In this document: positions 1 through 9,721 of the stretch, piece by piece
Position numbering within the stretch: the first letter of the stretch is position 1
How the letters are laid out: each line of letters opens with the position of its first letter
Assembly (NCBI GenBank): GCA_040285825.1
Contig: JAUPSS010000006.1
Span: 372,001-436,000 of the forward strand
Length of the DNA stretch: 64,000 nucleotides
Direction: 5' to 3'
Origin: Eukaryota sp. TZLM1-RC
Lineage: Eukaryota; Metamonada: BaSk clade
Translations under genes and position numbers: made by a program
Notes under the pieces: generated by a model
Database searches by the model: none
What the model saw: only the letters and a program-made list of their open reading frames with translations
Told to the model about the DNA's origin: nothing

Positions 1-319
1 TATTTTATCCCACAGAGTTGCCAAAATTCACAAAAAAATTATTGCATCAAAGCTGTGAGAAACAGATTATTAACAACACCATTATAACCGTTGACGTTAA
101 TCTTCAATTTTGTCAGCAATATATTTATTAGAATTTTTAAAATTGATATAATTATATGAATTAATTTTAATAACTTTGTAATACGTTTATATTTATTTAT
201 TTTTTTATATCTCATCACTATTCTTAAACATTTTTAATATTTTTGATTCTATTTATCAAATATCTATTCATCCTTAATCTATTTGTTAAGTTAATTCTGA
301 AATCTTGGATTATTTGTAG

Positions 320-740
320 GGTAATAACAAACTAAATGATGAATTTCTTATTGGAGTTAAACGTGCCTTCAGAGAGAAACGTCTATATATCTCTGGTCTC
401 TCCTCCATTGGGAAAACCACTGTTGTGCGTCTTTTGCAAAAAGTTTGTAATTATTTTTTATTAAGTTTAGGCTGGTCTCCAAGTTTACTTAACTCCCGAT
501 ACCGGTAAATTTGAGAATTTTTGCAACTAAAAATCTGATGTTTGTGTTGCAGATGAACCCAACAGAGTCGAAACCAAAGGTATTGCTCATTGGCTAGCTT
601 GGCTAGATGAAGGGTTTGAATTTTCTTACTAATCACAGATCAATTAATGTTAATGCTCGGAATCACAACGTTCAAAAATACCAAAAGTTACCCACTGTTT
701 TTCTCTCAAATTTGTCAATTAATGAAACTCCGCACGTCCA
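320..740 (+). pseudogene. Rep-like SF3 helicase core, left-arm copy, with two tiny introns
   Basis: The exons encode, in order, a Walker A loop (GLSSIGKTT), a Walker B (DVCVADEPN) and a motif-C-like stretch (PTVFLSN). This order and spacing fit the superfamily 3 helicase domain of Rep proteins from CRESS-DNA viruses and their endogenous relatives. Exon 1 starts after an acceptor at 319. Introns are 443-470 (28 nt) and 614-638 (25 nt, with TTACTAAT before CACAG), and the frame is kept across both. An in-frame TAA at 528-530 breaks the middle exon. Middle exon length is 143 nt, identical to the 50.9-kb copy. No HUH nuclease domain is visible upstream. The Walker A lysine is present here, unlike the 51-kb copies. 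Confidence 0.72.
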
Positions 741-1700
741 TTAACGATAAAACTAACAGCCAATTGATGGACATTTTTATATATATTTGGATTGATAAGT
801 TTAATACGAGTAATAAGAAACTGGTGATGATGTTTTCGATTTGGAAAATGTATTTGTAAACAAGGTCAATAGACTTGAATCCTCAATTTAATCAAAACAG
901 CTTTTGGCAAACACGCCCCCCCCCCCCCGCAATAAGGACGAAGCCAGTTAAAAGGTCCTTTTGAAAGCTCTAGAGAGAATTCTAGACGTAGTCGACCCAA
1001 ATCCTCATAGCAATGGTGTAGCTCATGCAAAACCAACAAACATCCTGAAGAAAAATGTTGTAAAATGCTGGGAAGACCTGGTTCAAAAAGTAATATCAAA
1101 AGCGTCGGGGGGGAGGGGGGGGGGGCGATAAACGTGATAGAAAACGTAGTACAAATAAATCAGATGAATACACATCTTTTTATAATAATCTTACACACAA
1201 TTCAATCAACACCATTTATACAATGAGCAAAATTGATACAAATTATAGACACCTCAATCCGTTAAAAAGATTTAGAGAGTCGTCCAATCCTGTCGGTTCT
1301 ATCCACAGTGCTAGACTATCCAGGGTGACAGGCAACTAAACAAGTTCTAACGGGGAACTTTGGTTGAAATGTTCAATAAACAACGTGGAAGTAAAGGGCG
1401 AAATTGATAATGGAGCTGCATTCTCAGCATTATCAATGGTTGATTAAATATCCATTGAAAAATGTTGCTAAATTTAGAAAATAACCAACAATACTAGGCA
1501 AATCAGTTTCTTCAAGACATCCAATAGTTGATCAACAACCACCATTACAATTAGTTTCAATTATAAGGAGAGTCCTCCAAAGGAGAGTGAACTTCCCGCT
1601 GAGAGAAGTCAGAAAGAAAGTGACCTTCCCCATAAAGAGAGTGATCATCATGTTGAGGATGACTCAGAGTTGTACAACCTTCGAAACAGCCTGAAATTAT
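740..1700 (+). pseudogene. Gag zinc knuckle and aspartic-protease remnant (Ty3/gypsy-like)
   Basis: A CX2CX4HX4C knuckle is encoded at 1017-1058 (CSSCKTNKHPEEKC), preceded by a Ser/Arg-rich linker. About 110 codons later comes GEIDNGAA (about 1397-1420), which resembles the retropepsin DTGA active site with Thr replaced by Asn. A Glu/Ser-rich stretch with PKESELPAE-type repeats follows at 1575-1660. Frameshifts, stops and two homopolymer tracts (13 C at 916-928; G runs at 1107-1125) break the frame. A second, independent copy lies on the minus strand at 16.19-17.09 kb, so this is a dispersed element. It sits directly downstream of the Rep-like exons. Confidence 0.7.
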
Positions 1701-1923
1701 TAATTATTGTGTGGGATATTTGGGGCGTCTGATTATTCTGTCATGGCGTGTTCTAATAAGATAAAAAAGTCAGATACCTTCAAAGAATTTCGTGACGTAT
1801 TTAAAGATATAGATATTTTAATTAAGTAATCTATTTATTTATAACAATAAAAATAGTATAAAAATGATTTTATTTTTTAATTATAACAATGAAAGTATTA
1901 CGAAATTTAATCCTAAATAAAAT
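1700..1923. other. AT-rich spacer
   Basis: Very AT-rich sequence between the protease remnant and the 1924 ORF. The plus strand can be read as SNKIKKSDTFKEFRDVF near 1750-1800, possibly the start of the pol region of the same retroelement. Nothing firmer is visible. Confidence 0.3.
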
Positions 1924-2841
1924 ATGTACAAAAAAAAGAAAGAAACAGATTGTTTTAATATTGAAAGAAAATCGACTAGTACATCATTTATCATTTTAGA
2001 TGATGCTTTTTTAATAGTAAAAGCATCGGAAAGTGGAATTTTATTGTGGTCATTTAGGTACGACAGGGTTCAAACAATGATCACAATGAAAAACTTGACT
2101 CACCAAGGGACACTCTCCGGTACCACTACAATTCAGGTTTTGCATCAGTCTTCTTGGGTCATTCCCCATGACTCTCTTCCCATTATCAAAACAGAGGATT
2201 GGGAATCTTCTCGACACTTACGTAAAAACAAAGCTAATTATTCCAACACATATAGACGTAGGCTTGAGAAATCTGTTCTGGAATATGCTGAAAAAGAAGG
2301 TATCAAGGTTCGCTTATTAACTTCAAATAGCAACCTGTTGAAACAAAATGAACATACAAATATTTCTTCAATTAATCCAGCTACCAATAAGCCAATATTG
2401 GAGAACATCATAGATGACTCCAAATATTTGGTTTGGCACCAGAATCCATTGTCCGATGTCCTTGCTGCTCCCTGTGTTTATCGCCATGCCGCTGCCCCTG
2501 GCTTTTCCGATGCTGAAAAGGTGGTCCCCATAATAGGGGATCTACAACCGAAACGAAGATTCCGGCTCACGTCCTAGGAGCTTCTCGTTCTTCCGGAAAG
2601 AGAGCTTTCATTCCAAGACGTTCTTTATATGAAAATAGGTCCCCCATCATTTCGCACCGGAGTTTTCTCCCAACTTGACGGACTTCTTCACAAGAGGAAA
2701 TTGGATTTCTTCTCTCACAATTATTTGGCAGCTTGCTACTATTATCATTTCCATGTTATTGAAAATGAGCTGACTTATAATACTAATTCCATTGTTCCAA
2801 TCCTCAAAGAAATTTTCCCTGATTATTCACACCCTCTGTAA
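1924..2841 (+). CDS. Unknown protein, ~305 codons, interrupted by one in-frame TAG
   Basis: Two open stretches, 1924-2577 (217 aa) and 2629-2841 (70 aa), are in the same frame and separated only by a TAG at 2575-2577. The same organisation, TAG included, is kept in the right arm (58114-59031). The first ~45 residues are Lys/Ile-rich and may not be coding; from about residue 50 the composition is protein-like, with a basic segment (RHLRKNKANYSNTYRRRLEK). I do not recognise the family. The stop could be a decay mark, or a leaky stop as used between retroelement ORFs. Position between gag/protease and integrase remnants suggests a retroelement origin, but no RT motif is visible. Confidence 0.5.
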
Positions 2842-2907
2842 TAAACTACCCGTTTACGTTTTCCTGTAGTTCAACATCTACTTCCTTCTCCTTTTAACTT
2901 CCTCCAT

Positions 2908-3543
2908 ATGCCTCCCAAGACTAGATCTCGTCGTGCACGTCCAACTATCATTCACTCTGGCCGTACTCCCTCCCTGGCCGATGATGTAGCCAAAGAGCAA
3001 CAATGCCCTGAACCCCCTGTTAAGAATTCTCACCGGGATCCAGAATTGGAACTCATTCCTGGGGACATTGCCGACTTAGATTCAAGCAATGATGAAGATG
3101 AAGAAGATCATGAAATAAAGAAGCAACCGTTGACTTGGCAACAAGCCAAAGAAATGGTTACTGCATTCCACCAAATGCAAAATGCACAGATGGTATTAAT
3201 GTGGAATGTGCAGCTGCATTCTAGCATTGATGATTCAGAGGTAACAGAACCCCTCCCTCTCAGTATTTTGTTCATATCACTCTTTGCTAATTCGGACAAA
3301 TCATATCCTGCTTTTCCAGTTTCCCCCTTAAATGTGGTTCAAAAAGACGCTCTATTCTCTTCTCTGGATTCTTCCCCGGCGGTTACCACAAAAACTAGAA
3401 CACGCAGATCCAACAGTTCTTTATTAACATCAACTATTAGGGAGAAATATTCCACATGGGTAACATGGTTACCCAAGTACAATAGCGCAGATGACTTGGT
3501 ACTGGATTACATTAACCGTAAACGTACACCGAAATTAGATTGA
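2908..3543 (+). CDS. Gag-like basic/acidic protein, 211 aa
   Basis: The ORF begins with a basic segment (MPPKTRSRRARPTI) typical in style of Ty3/gypsy Gag N-termini, has an acidic patch (DLDSSNDEDEEDHE), then a helical segment (TWQQAKEMVTAFHQMQNAQM). Near residue 100 the motif QLHSSIDDSEVTE is shared with the 26.1-kb unknown gene. It is intact in both arms with a few substitutions, which could mean recent duplication rather than selection. The start at 2908 is the first ATG after two stops at 2839-2844. Function is inferred only from style and neighbours. Confidence 0.5.
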   Translation: MPPKTRSRRARPTIIHSGRTPSLADDVAKEQQCPEPPVKNSHRDPELELIPGDIADLDSSNDEDEEDHEIKKQPLTWQQAKEMVTAFHQMQNAQMVLMWNVQLHSSIDDSEVTEPLPLSILFISLFANSDKSYPAFPVSPLNVVQKDALFSSLDSSPAVTTKTRTRRSNSSLLTSTIREKYSTWVTWLPKYNSADDLVLDYINRKRTPKLD

Positions 3544-3639
3544 TTGTTTGTGATGGTTGTATTTTTATAAACAAATACGTTATTGATTCTTTATCTCATT
3601 TTGCATTTATTAATTATTTGCATTTAGCAATTATTTCAG

Positions 3640-4550
3640 TCAGGTGAAAAAAATAGCAGAACAATTTAAAGACGATCCAACACTTCAAGAGCTAGCAACA
3701 CCTCTTTTTACAGATGTTTGTCAAGAAATAACATTTGACCTCCTCAATCAGATTAGATCAAGAAAGACTTGTGACCCTCGAAAGCTCAACGTCTGAGTCA
3801 ACCTACATCAACGACATTCAATCTAAATTTGCTAGATTGAAGAAGAAACAGGAGGAAGCTCCGTCAAGCTTCCAAGGCTCCTCCTCCTCGCGATTCCCAA
3901 ATCGAAGCCAACCCTTTCTCTTCTGGCCAATTGGTCAAACGAGCTTCGTCTTCCACTGCTAAGTTACATGGTAATTACAAAGGACAATTCTTAGTTATTG
4001 ACACACCCTCTATCTCCACAGCTGACATCAAGAATCTTTGTACTGGTATGGTAATTAAAGCCAGTGTGAAGCGCCTCCAACCTTGGCATTCCAGTTTACC
4101 AGCGAATGATGAATTTCACTCCTGGGTTGCCGCTGGCGATGCAGAAGAGCACGTGATCCAGAAAGTCCTCAGTCAGGATGGTGATTACTGTCAAGTCCAA
4201 TGGCCTGGCAATCATATTACCACTGAAATTAAGAATCACTTTTATTTTAAGTAATGTTTTTTTTCTTCCTTCCTCTATGGAATATAACCATGAATACAAG
4301 ATTGATTCTGGAATCAAATCAAATATAAAACTCTCTACTATGCAGGGGCACTTATTTCGTAGAATGCTGGTTCCGACTGTTCAAAACACCTCTGCCTATA
4401 AAGAATTCTCCAAGTCTATTTCTAATACTCGCTCTCGTCCTTCACGCCGTAAACGTCGTTCTGATAATATTAATAATAATATTAATCCAACTCCTATCAG
4501 GCCTCGACGCTCGAAAAGAAGAAAGGGCAGTGTTAGCCTTGGATAATAGT
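3640..4550 (+). pseudogene. Integrase C-terminal / chromo-like region of a gypsy element
   Basis: Pieces in several frames align with the better-preserved polyprotein end at 10.9-11.57 kb: ESSTSESTYINDIQSKF, KLHGNYKGQFLVID, a block ending PWHSSLPANDEFHSWVAAGD, and KVLSQDGDYCQVQWPG. The last block resembles the chromodomain-like module found C-terminal to integrase in chromoviruses. The tail is Arg/Lys-rich (RPSRRKRRS) and runs into the LTR at 4531. Frameshifts separate the pieces at about 3930 and 4250, so the gene is dead. Confidence 0.7.
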
Positions 4551-4678
4551 TTATTTATAGTTTATTTATAGTTTATTGTATTATTGCGCCCATGCGCTTA
4601 AGTTAAGGGAAATCCTCATTCCCTTGTAATAAATTACTCTACATCTAGGTATAATGTCTAACCCCCGCAGATCATCAT
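4531..4678 (+). repeat. 3' LTR of the left-arm gypsy element
   Basis: Starts TGTTAG just after the pol end and finishes near CAGATCATCA. It aligns with the LTRs at 8016-8164 and 11572-11725, sharing TGTTAG(C/T)CTTG, a TTTATAG repeat and the GTAATAAA segment. No matching 5' LTR is seen in this arm. Confidence 0.7.
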
Positions 4679-4685
4679 ATTTATT

Positions 4686-5060
4686 TTGAAACCGTTGATT
4701 GATCCTCAAGAACTTGGTTTTAAAAATGACACCCCTAGTAAAAAAAAAAGAATCAAATATGAAGATCTTATGTTCAAAAAGAACGGAAAGCCACGTTTAA
4801 AGGACTATCCAGCTGATGTTTTCAAAAAGTTTAATTGTCAGATGGAAGCAACATTATGGCTGGACCAACAGTGTGATACTTCATACATAGACGAAAGTGA
4901 CTACAGGTCCAGTAATTTCTGAGAACCAGCAGTGGTTATGCTCAAGAGGATTTGAAAACAATGAATGAAGAGAATTGGTATTTTTGCTATGTCATGAACC
5001 AATGGCAAACTCGATTAGGAGGACGCGAAAAACCTTTAGGCATAAACGCAGTAAGTTGTC
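4686..5060 (+). pseudogene. Unknown gene fragment
   Basis: An open stretch from 4686 (78 codons, no ATG at its start) carries KRIKYEDLMFKKNGKP and a Cys/Asp-rich segment, then stops at 4920. In a shifted frame a second protein-like piece (ENWYFCYVMNQWQTRLGGRE) follows to about 5060. The right-arm copy (55995-56270) stays open further in the first frame, so the frame break differs between arms. The family is not recognised. It lies right after the LTR, so it may be host or foreign sequence next to the insertion. Confidence 0.4.
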
Positions 5061-5062
5061 AA

Positions 5063-5900
5063 TAAGAAACCCTAATTAATAGATAGATAACAATGTAAAC
5101 ATTAAACCTAAAAAAATCCAAAAACATATAGACTATACAGACACATGTAATCAGATCTTTCTTGACCGTAATCAGCTTCAAACAGTTGAAATCTGAATGA
5201 TTGATGATTACTCAGTCATTTATGTATTTATTGATAAAGACTCAAAATAAAGAGAATTACTCTCAATATTTGGTAGAGACTCCAATAAATAAACCATAAT
5301 TAGATTCGTGCTGATCAATATCAAAATCAGTAATAGTGATTGATAAATGAGAAGACAAAAAATTGAAACTAAATAAAAAAAATTCCCAGAATAATTGTTA
5401 AAAGAAGTGGTGATAACAACAAAAAAATAACACAAAAAAGAAAAAAAGAAGCAAAAAATGTCCGACATGTTGGCATCCAACAACCCAACACCAAAGTTCA
5501 AAAAGTACATCCGTCTGGGTTCGAGTCCCGGTGTCCGACTTTTGATTCCAAGTTTAGATTTAAACATGGATATGGATCGGTACTGGTGGCGGAAAACAAT
5601 GGAAAACAATTGCAGAGAGTCTATTCGAGTACTGATACCACTCAGTTACCCCAGATGAGAGGGACGGAACGGAGATCGCAAGGAAGGGATGAGAGACTTT
5701 GAGGGTAGAATTATCAGTGAAGAAGAGATGAAGTACTGTTGAGAGGTAAGCAAGAGAGAGATTACAGTCATCAAAAAGTGTGAAGATACCAACCATAAGC
5801 GTCTACTGTGACTAGTAAACGACGGAAAGGGCTAAGTGTGCATGGGATTAGAAATATCACTACTCAATGAAAGGGTGTCATCATGGAGGATGAAAATCAA
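5063..5900 (+). repeat. Dispersed composite repeat R1, copy A, with tRNA-like segment
   Basis: The conserved core (5063-5282) begins AAGAAACCCT and ends CTCTCAATATTTGGTAGAGAC. It recurs at 12.67, 27.59, 38.30, 55.67-55.89 (minus) and 62.88-63.14 kb (minus). Core palindromes are visible: CAGTT...AACTG, ACTGA...TCAGT and AGAGAATTACTCT. About 235 bp downstream is a tRNA-like block (about 5455-5545) with a perfect pol III B box, GGTTCGAGTCC, at 5518-5528. A purine-rich body follows. This looks like a tRNA-derived SINE joined to a separate core. The cloverleaf does not pair, so it is not a tRNA gene. Confidence 0.72.
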
Positions 5901-6067
5901 AATTGCAAAGTCAATTTGCATTTTAATTCTGTGATTTGCATTTGAATTGCATAAATTCCTTTTGTAGCCACTTTTTAACAAACTCCTTAGGATATCATTT
6001 TCTAGCATCCCCGATGATGTTGACCCATTCACTATGCCACATTCTCAATTCATTGATATCATCATTA

Positions 6068-6985
6068 CGTAATGTGATATTTTTGTTATCTCATTTTACT
6101 AATTTTTTCATCTTTTATGTTGGAAAATAATGTTGGAACAATGAATGTGTTCGAATCACCGTGGTCTTGAATATGTATAGTCGAATATGTTAAAAACAAT
6201 GTTGATAGTGTTTAAAGTGTGTGAATGTGAGTGTAATGTGTAGATTTTCATTATCATTGACCATAATCCCTATCATTTTGCATAACTTCAAAATAGACTA
6301 TGTAACTGTAAAACCTCTTAATTATATGTGTATTGTATAAGCTTTTGCAAGTTTAAAATGGTATATAAGACTTTGTAATATTTGATAGAGAATTTGAAAT
6401 GTTATTTCAAAATCTCACATTTTTCAAAAAGTCATACAACTCTTTCATAAATCTTTGTTGATTTCTACAAACAAATTCTATGTGTTGTTTTCAACATTTT
6501 TGATCCAGTTATTTCATTATTTCGTAATGTGATATTTTTGTTATCTCATTTTACCATTTTCTTCATCTTTTATGTTGGAAAATAATGTTGGAAAAATGAA
6601 TGTGTTCGAATCACTGTGGTCTTGAATATGTATAGTCGAATAAGCTAAAAAAACAATGCTGATAGTGTTTAAAGTGTGTGAATGTGAGTGTAATGTGTAG
6701 ATTTTCATTATCATTGACCATAATCCCTATCATTTTGCATAACTTCAAAATAAACTATGGAACAGTAAAACCTCTTACTTTTGTGTGTATTGTATATGTT
6801 TTTGCGAGTATAAAATGATAAATAAGAGTTTTTAGTATTTAATAGAGAATTTGAAATTTTATTTTAAAATCTCACATATTTCAAAAAGTCATACAACTCT
6901 TTCATAAATCTTTGTTAATTTCTACAAACAAATGCTATGTGGTGTTTACAACATGCTCCATTCATTAATATCATTATTACGTAAT
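6068..6985 (+). repeat. 456-bp satellite, two units (left arm end)
   Basis: The marker CGTAATGTGATATTTTTGTTA occurs at about 6068, 6523 and 6980, giving a unit of about 456 bp. The same unit is tandem at 51770-53178 (plus) and present once, reversed, at 54517-54900. Sequence is AT-rich with a small palindrome, ATTACGTAAT. The inverted repeat ends inside this array; the right arm keeps one unit, consistent with unequal exchange. Confidence 0.88.
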
Positions 6986-8015
6986 GTGATATTTTTGTTA
7001 TCTCATTTATCAATTTAAATTTAAATCGAGTTATCGTATTTGATAAAATACGTTTATATATATAGTTATATATATACTACGTTAATTACTATTTTTTCAT
7101 AATAGCCCAATTAGCAAAAAAAGTTAATTAATATAATATTAATTATATTATTATTATTAATTATAAATAATATATATATATATAGTTATATATATTTATA
7201 CAACGTATAAATTACAACGTATATTTATTTATATTTAATAATAGCCCAATTTTTTGGCGCCCAAAATTTTAGGAATTTTAACAAAAAAAATTTAACAATA
7301 TAAACCTTAAATGTTTGTGTATTCGACAGTTCGATAGAACATCAATTGAAATTGTTTAGGCATCCTAGTACAATATCTACGTTAACTGTTCTATATCAAA
7401 ATCTTTCATTTTATAATTTGTTCTCTTTGATTTGAAATGATTTAGCTAGTGTTGAATTTTTCAATAGTTTTTATCATTAAATTCGTTCAACTTATGAGTC
7501 GGTTTACCATCCATAGTGGACATGATAGTTGAGTCTTTATCTACTAAGAGTCTGCTCAAAACCAACCTATCCAACAAGATTCATCTGTCAATTTAGATAA
7601 TATTGGGGATTCAACAATGTAGTTTATATACTTATCCCCTAGTATAATGTGTATGTAATGAGTATAATATAGTATAGTATAATGTGTAGTAGTATAATGT
7701 GATTAAATCTCTTCTCTCGTTACTCTGAACACATAAAATGTAACAATAACAATGAAACTGCTATGTGATGTTCAATGAAATTTTATTGTTGAATGTCTTA
7801 TTTTTTTCCGACTGACATTCCCAATGTCAAATGAAATGCCCCAAATGACATTCTTAATTCAATTTAATTTAATACCGTTCGCATGAATTTAAAACAAATG
7901 ACAAAAATGAAAAAGAAATAATACATTACCTATTCCTATTTTCCATGCCTCCTCAACATAAAAAAGTGCTCGTGCAGTTATTCCCCGTATGGTTTTAAGT
8001 GAAAATAATTATTAT
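6986..8015. other. AT-rich non-coding stretch with short repeats
   Basis: At 7050-7260 two similar blocks each contain ATATATAGTTATATATA followed by AATAGCCCAATT. At 7630-7700 an AGTATAATGTG microsatellite is present. The stretch near 7350-7450 resembles 32755-32870 (TACGTTAACTGTTCTATATCAA against CACGTCAACTGTTGTATATCAA). No protein-coding signal seen. Confidence 0.5.
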
Positions 8016-8164
8016 TGTTAGTCTTGAATAGTATTTATAGTTTAATTACATAGTTTATTTAGTATTCCGCCTATTATTTTAAGAAGAGGGAATACAATTC
8101 CTCTTTGTAATAAATTTCCTTACATTTACTCTGTATGTCTGATACTAACCAGCCAAGACCATCA
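8016..8164 (+). repeat. 5' LTR
   Basis: Begins TGTTAGTCTTG and ends CCATCA. It contains a GTAATAAA segment, a possible polyadenylation signal. The Gag-like ATG at 8135 falls inside the last 30 bases of the repeat, which is unusual. Confidence 0.72.
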
Positions 8165-8775
8165 ATACGTATTGGGTCCTTAGAGGCTCAACACAGGATC
8201 CTTGAGGAAGAGACTGGTCCCTCTTCCTCTCAACTAACCGCAGACCAAGCTCCCGTGCTCACATCCATACTAGCTACCATACTACCTCTAATGTTCATCA
8301 CGGTGCTTCCCGTCAGCACAATCCTTATGCACGTTATAGGGATTCACAGGTCATTCCGAAGGACCCAGAAGCCATCCCTCCCACGGAGATGAGCAACAAA
8401 ATTGAGGAACCTTTGGGTGGTTCCAATGACACCTCCGAGACTGTTAGGACTGATCCTCCTACGTCTCACCTTTCGAGTTCTTCCTCCCGAACTCCTCAGT
8501 TAGGACCAGAACAACCCTTGACAACTGGGTCCGAGGGAAGCAATGCTTTTCCTCCTCCTGTGTCGACTCCTCCTTCCGGAGATTCTGTCACACAACCCAA
8601 TGTTTCAAGTTCTTCCTCCCAAACTCCTCAGTTGGGAACAGAATCACAAAATAATTCATCAAATAGAAACATACACTTACCCACTTGCTTCAAATGTCGT
8701 TGTGCTTTCAAAAACAGGCCAGTAAGGTACAGAGATGATCCATACATATGTGATACTTCCTTTGACTGTCAATAG
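8135..8775 (+). pseudogene. Gag-like protein, one frameshift
   Basis: The first frame (8135-8392) starts MSDTNQPRPSIRIG; around 8240-8300 the coding sense moves to the frame of 8389-8775, which can be read upstream as RQHNPYARYRDSQVIPKDPE. The second half is Ser/Pro/Thr-rich with a duplicated SSSSxTPQLGxE unit. It ends in a Cys-rich patch (LPTCFKCRCAFKNRPVRYRD then CDTSFDC), which recurs in degenerate form at 53.57 kb. It differs from the CCHC Gags elsewhere in the window, so the zinc-binding role is inferred from Cys spacing only. Confidence 0.5.
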
Positions 8776-8861
8776 CAAAGAAACGTATCAATTCTGATGA
8801 TACATTCATAAATGTAACAATTTAAACCTTAAATGTTTGTCATTGTACTGATTCTAGGTTA

Positions 8862-9165
8862 ATTCCTTTTCACTATAAGGGAATCATTCCCAATAGACCA
8901 GAAGACAGTGTTCAATACCAACAATACACTATTGATACTCAAACAATCTGTAGGGCAGATATATCAACACCCCAGAGTTATTCCGTGCCCCAATTAGCAA
9001 CACCAAAAGTTAGACGAGCTTGCAAATTTCCTGGTTCTAGAAAACAATCAATGTCCATAATTAACGAAGAAGTACCAGTATCTCCAGATAATTGTGCAAC
9101 CCCTAATCCCACACCAAAAACTCCCACAGTTCAAGAGGATATTTTGCCCACCTGAAACCAATGTT
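8862..9165 (+). pseudogene. Unknown exon fragment
   Basis: After an acceptor-like TTCTAG at about 8861 the plus strand is open for about 100 codons. It contains PEDSVQYQQYTIDTQTICRA and a Thr/Pro-rich end (CATPNPTPKTPTVQE), and stops near 9155. No start is visible and the family is not recognised. It could be an upstream exon of the 9237 gene or the tail of Gag. Confidence 0.35.
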
Positions 9166-9236
9166 CAAACTAATGGAGCGTTCAACTTGAAAGGTCAATT
9201 GTGAATTAAAGTCTAATTTCACTTTTCCTTCACTGC

Positions 9237-9721
9237 ATGTCAGCACATCCATTATTACCTGATGATGGCCCAAGTGACACTAAAGACACAATGAAGAACA
9301 CGAGAATGTATGTTTGTTTTGTCTTACTAATATTAGAAATTACAGAAGGGAGATTTATAGACTTGCCGTATCACTAGCCATGGTGTTACGGGCCAAGTAC
9401 GCCCTCACAGGGAATTTGCGTGAACAAAATGCTCAGGTCCGGTTGACCATTGGCAACGGATACTGCATGCATCAAGAGGTGGTTAATATCATGGTATCAT
9501 CTCAAATAATTAACGATGAACATGTCGATTTGAAACCTTTTATAACTACTAGAACTGATGAAATCAATAGCTGTCTAAGATTATATCCAATTGAGTACCC
9601 TCTACCTAATCCACGGCTGCAGATTCGCCCTGTGTGTGCCAGAGCCAGAATTCCAAAGTATCACCCAAGCACTACTTTTGTTTTGCCACATACACCACAA
9701 GCGGTTTTGAAAACTACTTGA
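9237..9721 (+). CDS. Unknown spliced protein, 148 aa, 'RPVCARA' family, one 38-nt intron
   Basis: Exon 1 is 9237-9307 (ATG...AACACGAGAAT). The intron is 9308-9345 (GTATGTTTG...TTACTAAT...TTACAG). Exon 2 is 9346-9721. Joined length is 447 nt, an exact open frame ending in TGA. The splice junction and the following R(R/K)xxYRL(A/T)xSL motif recur at 22.2 and 47.3 kb with introns of the same length. The C-terminal block RPVCARARIPKYHP...TFVLP recurs at 38.82 kb. The family is not recognised. It sits where protease/RT should be in the LTR element, and its last codons overlap RNase H in another frame, so the junction is about 9700. Confidence 0.6.

Larger units (their letters stand above)
1..6898. 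repeat. Left arm of a large inverted repeat (>=6.9 kb)
   Basis: Position 1 pairs with about 60932 on the opposite strand, and matching ORFs keep a near-constant coordinate sum (60934 near the outer end, 60955 in the middle, 60950 near the inner end). The arms therefore differ only by small indels and scattered substitutions. The arm is still matching at base 1, so it continues outside the window. Its inner end lies in the 456-bp satellite near 6898, where the right arm (54517) switches to other sequence. About 47.6 kb separates the arms. The small differences argue against a simple assembly mirror. Confidence 0.93.

Noticed and set aside
5455-5545. Functional tRNA gene
   Set aside because: The B box is perfect, but acceptor and D stems do not pair and similar blocks recur in R1 copies; treated as tRNA-derived repeat.
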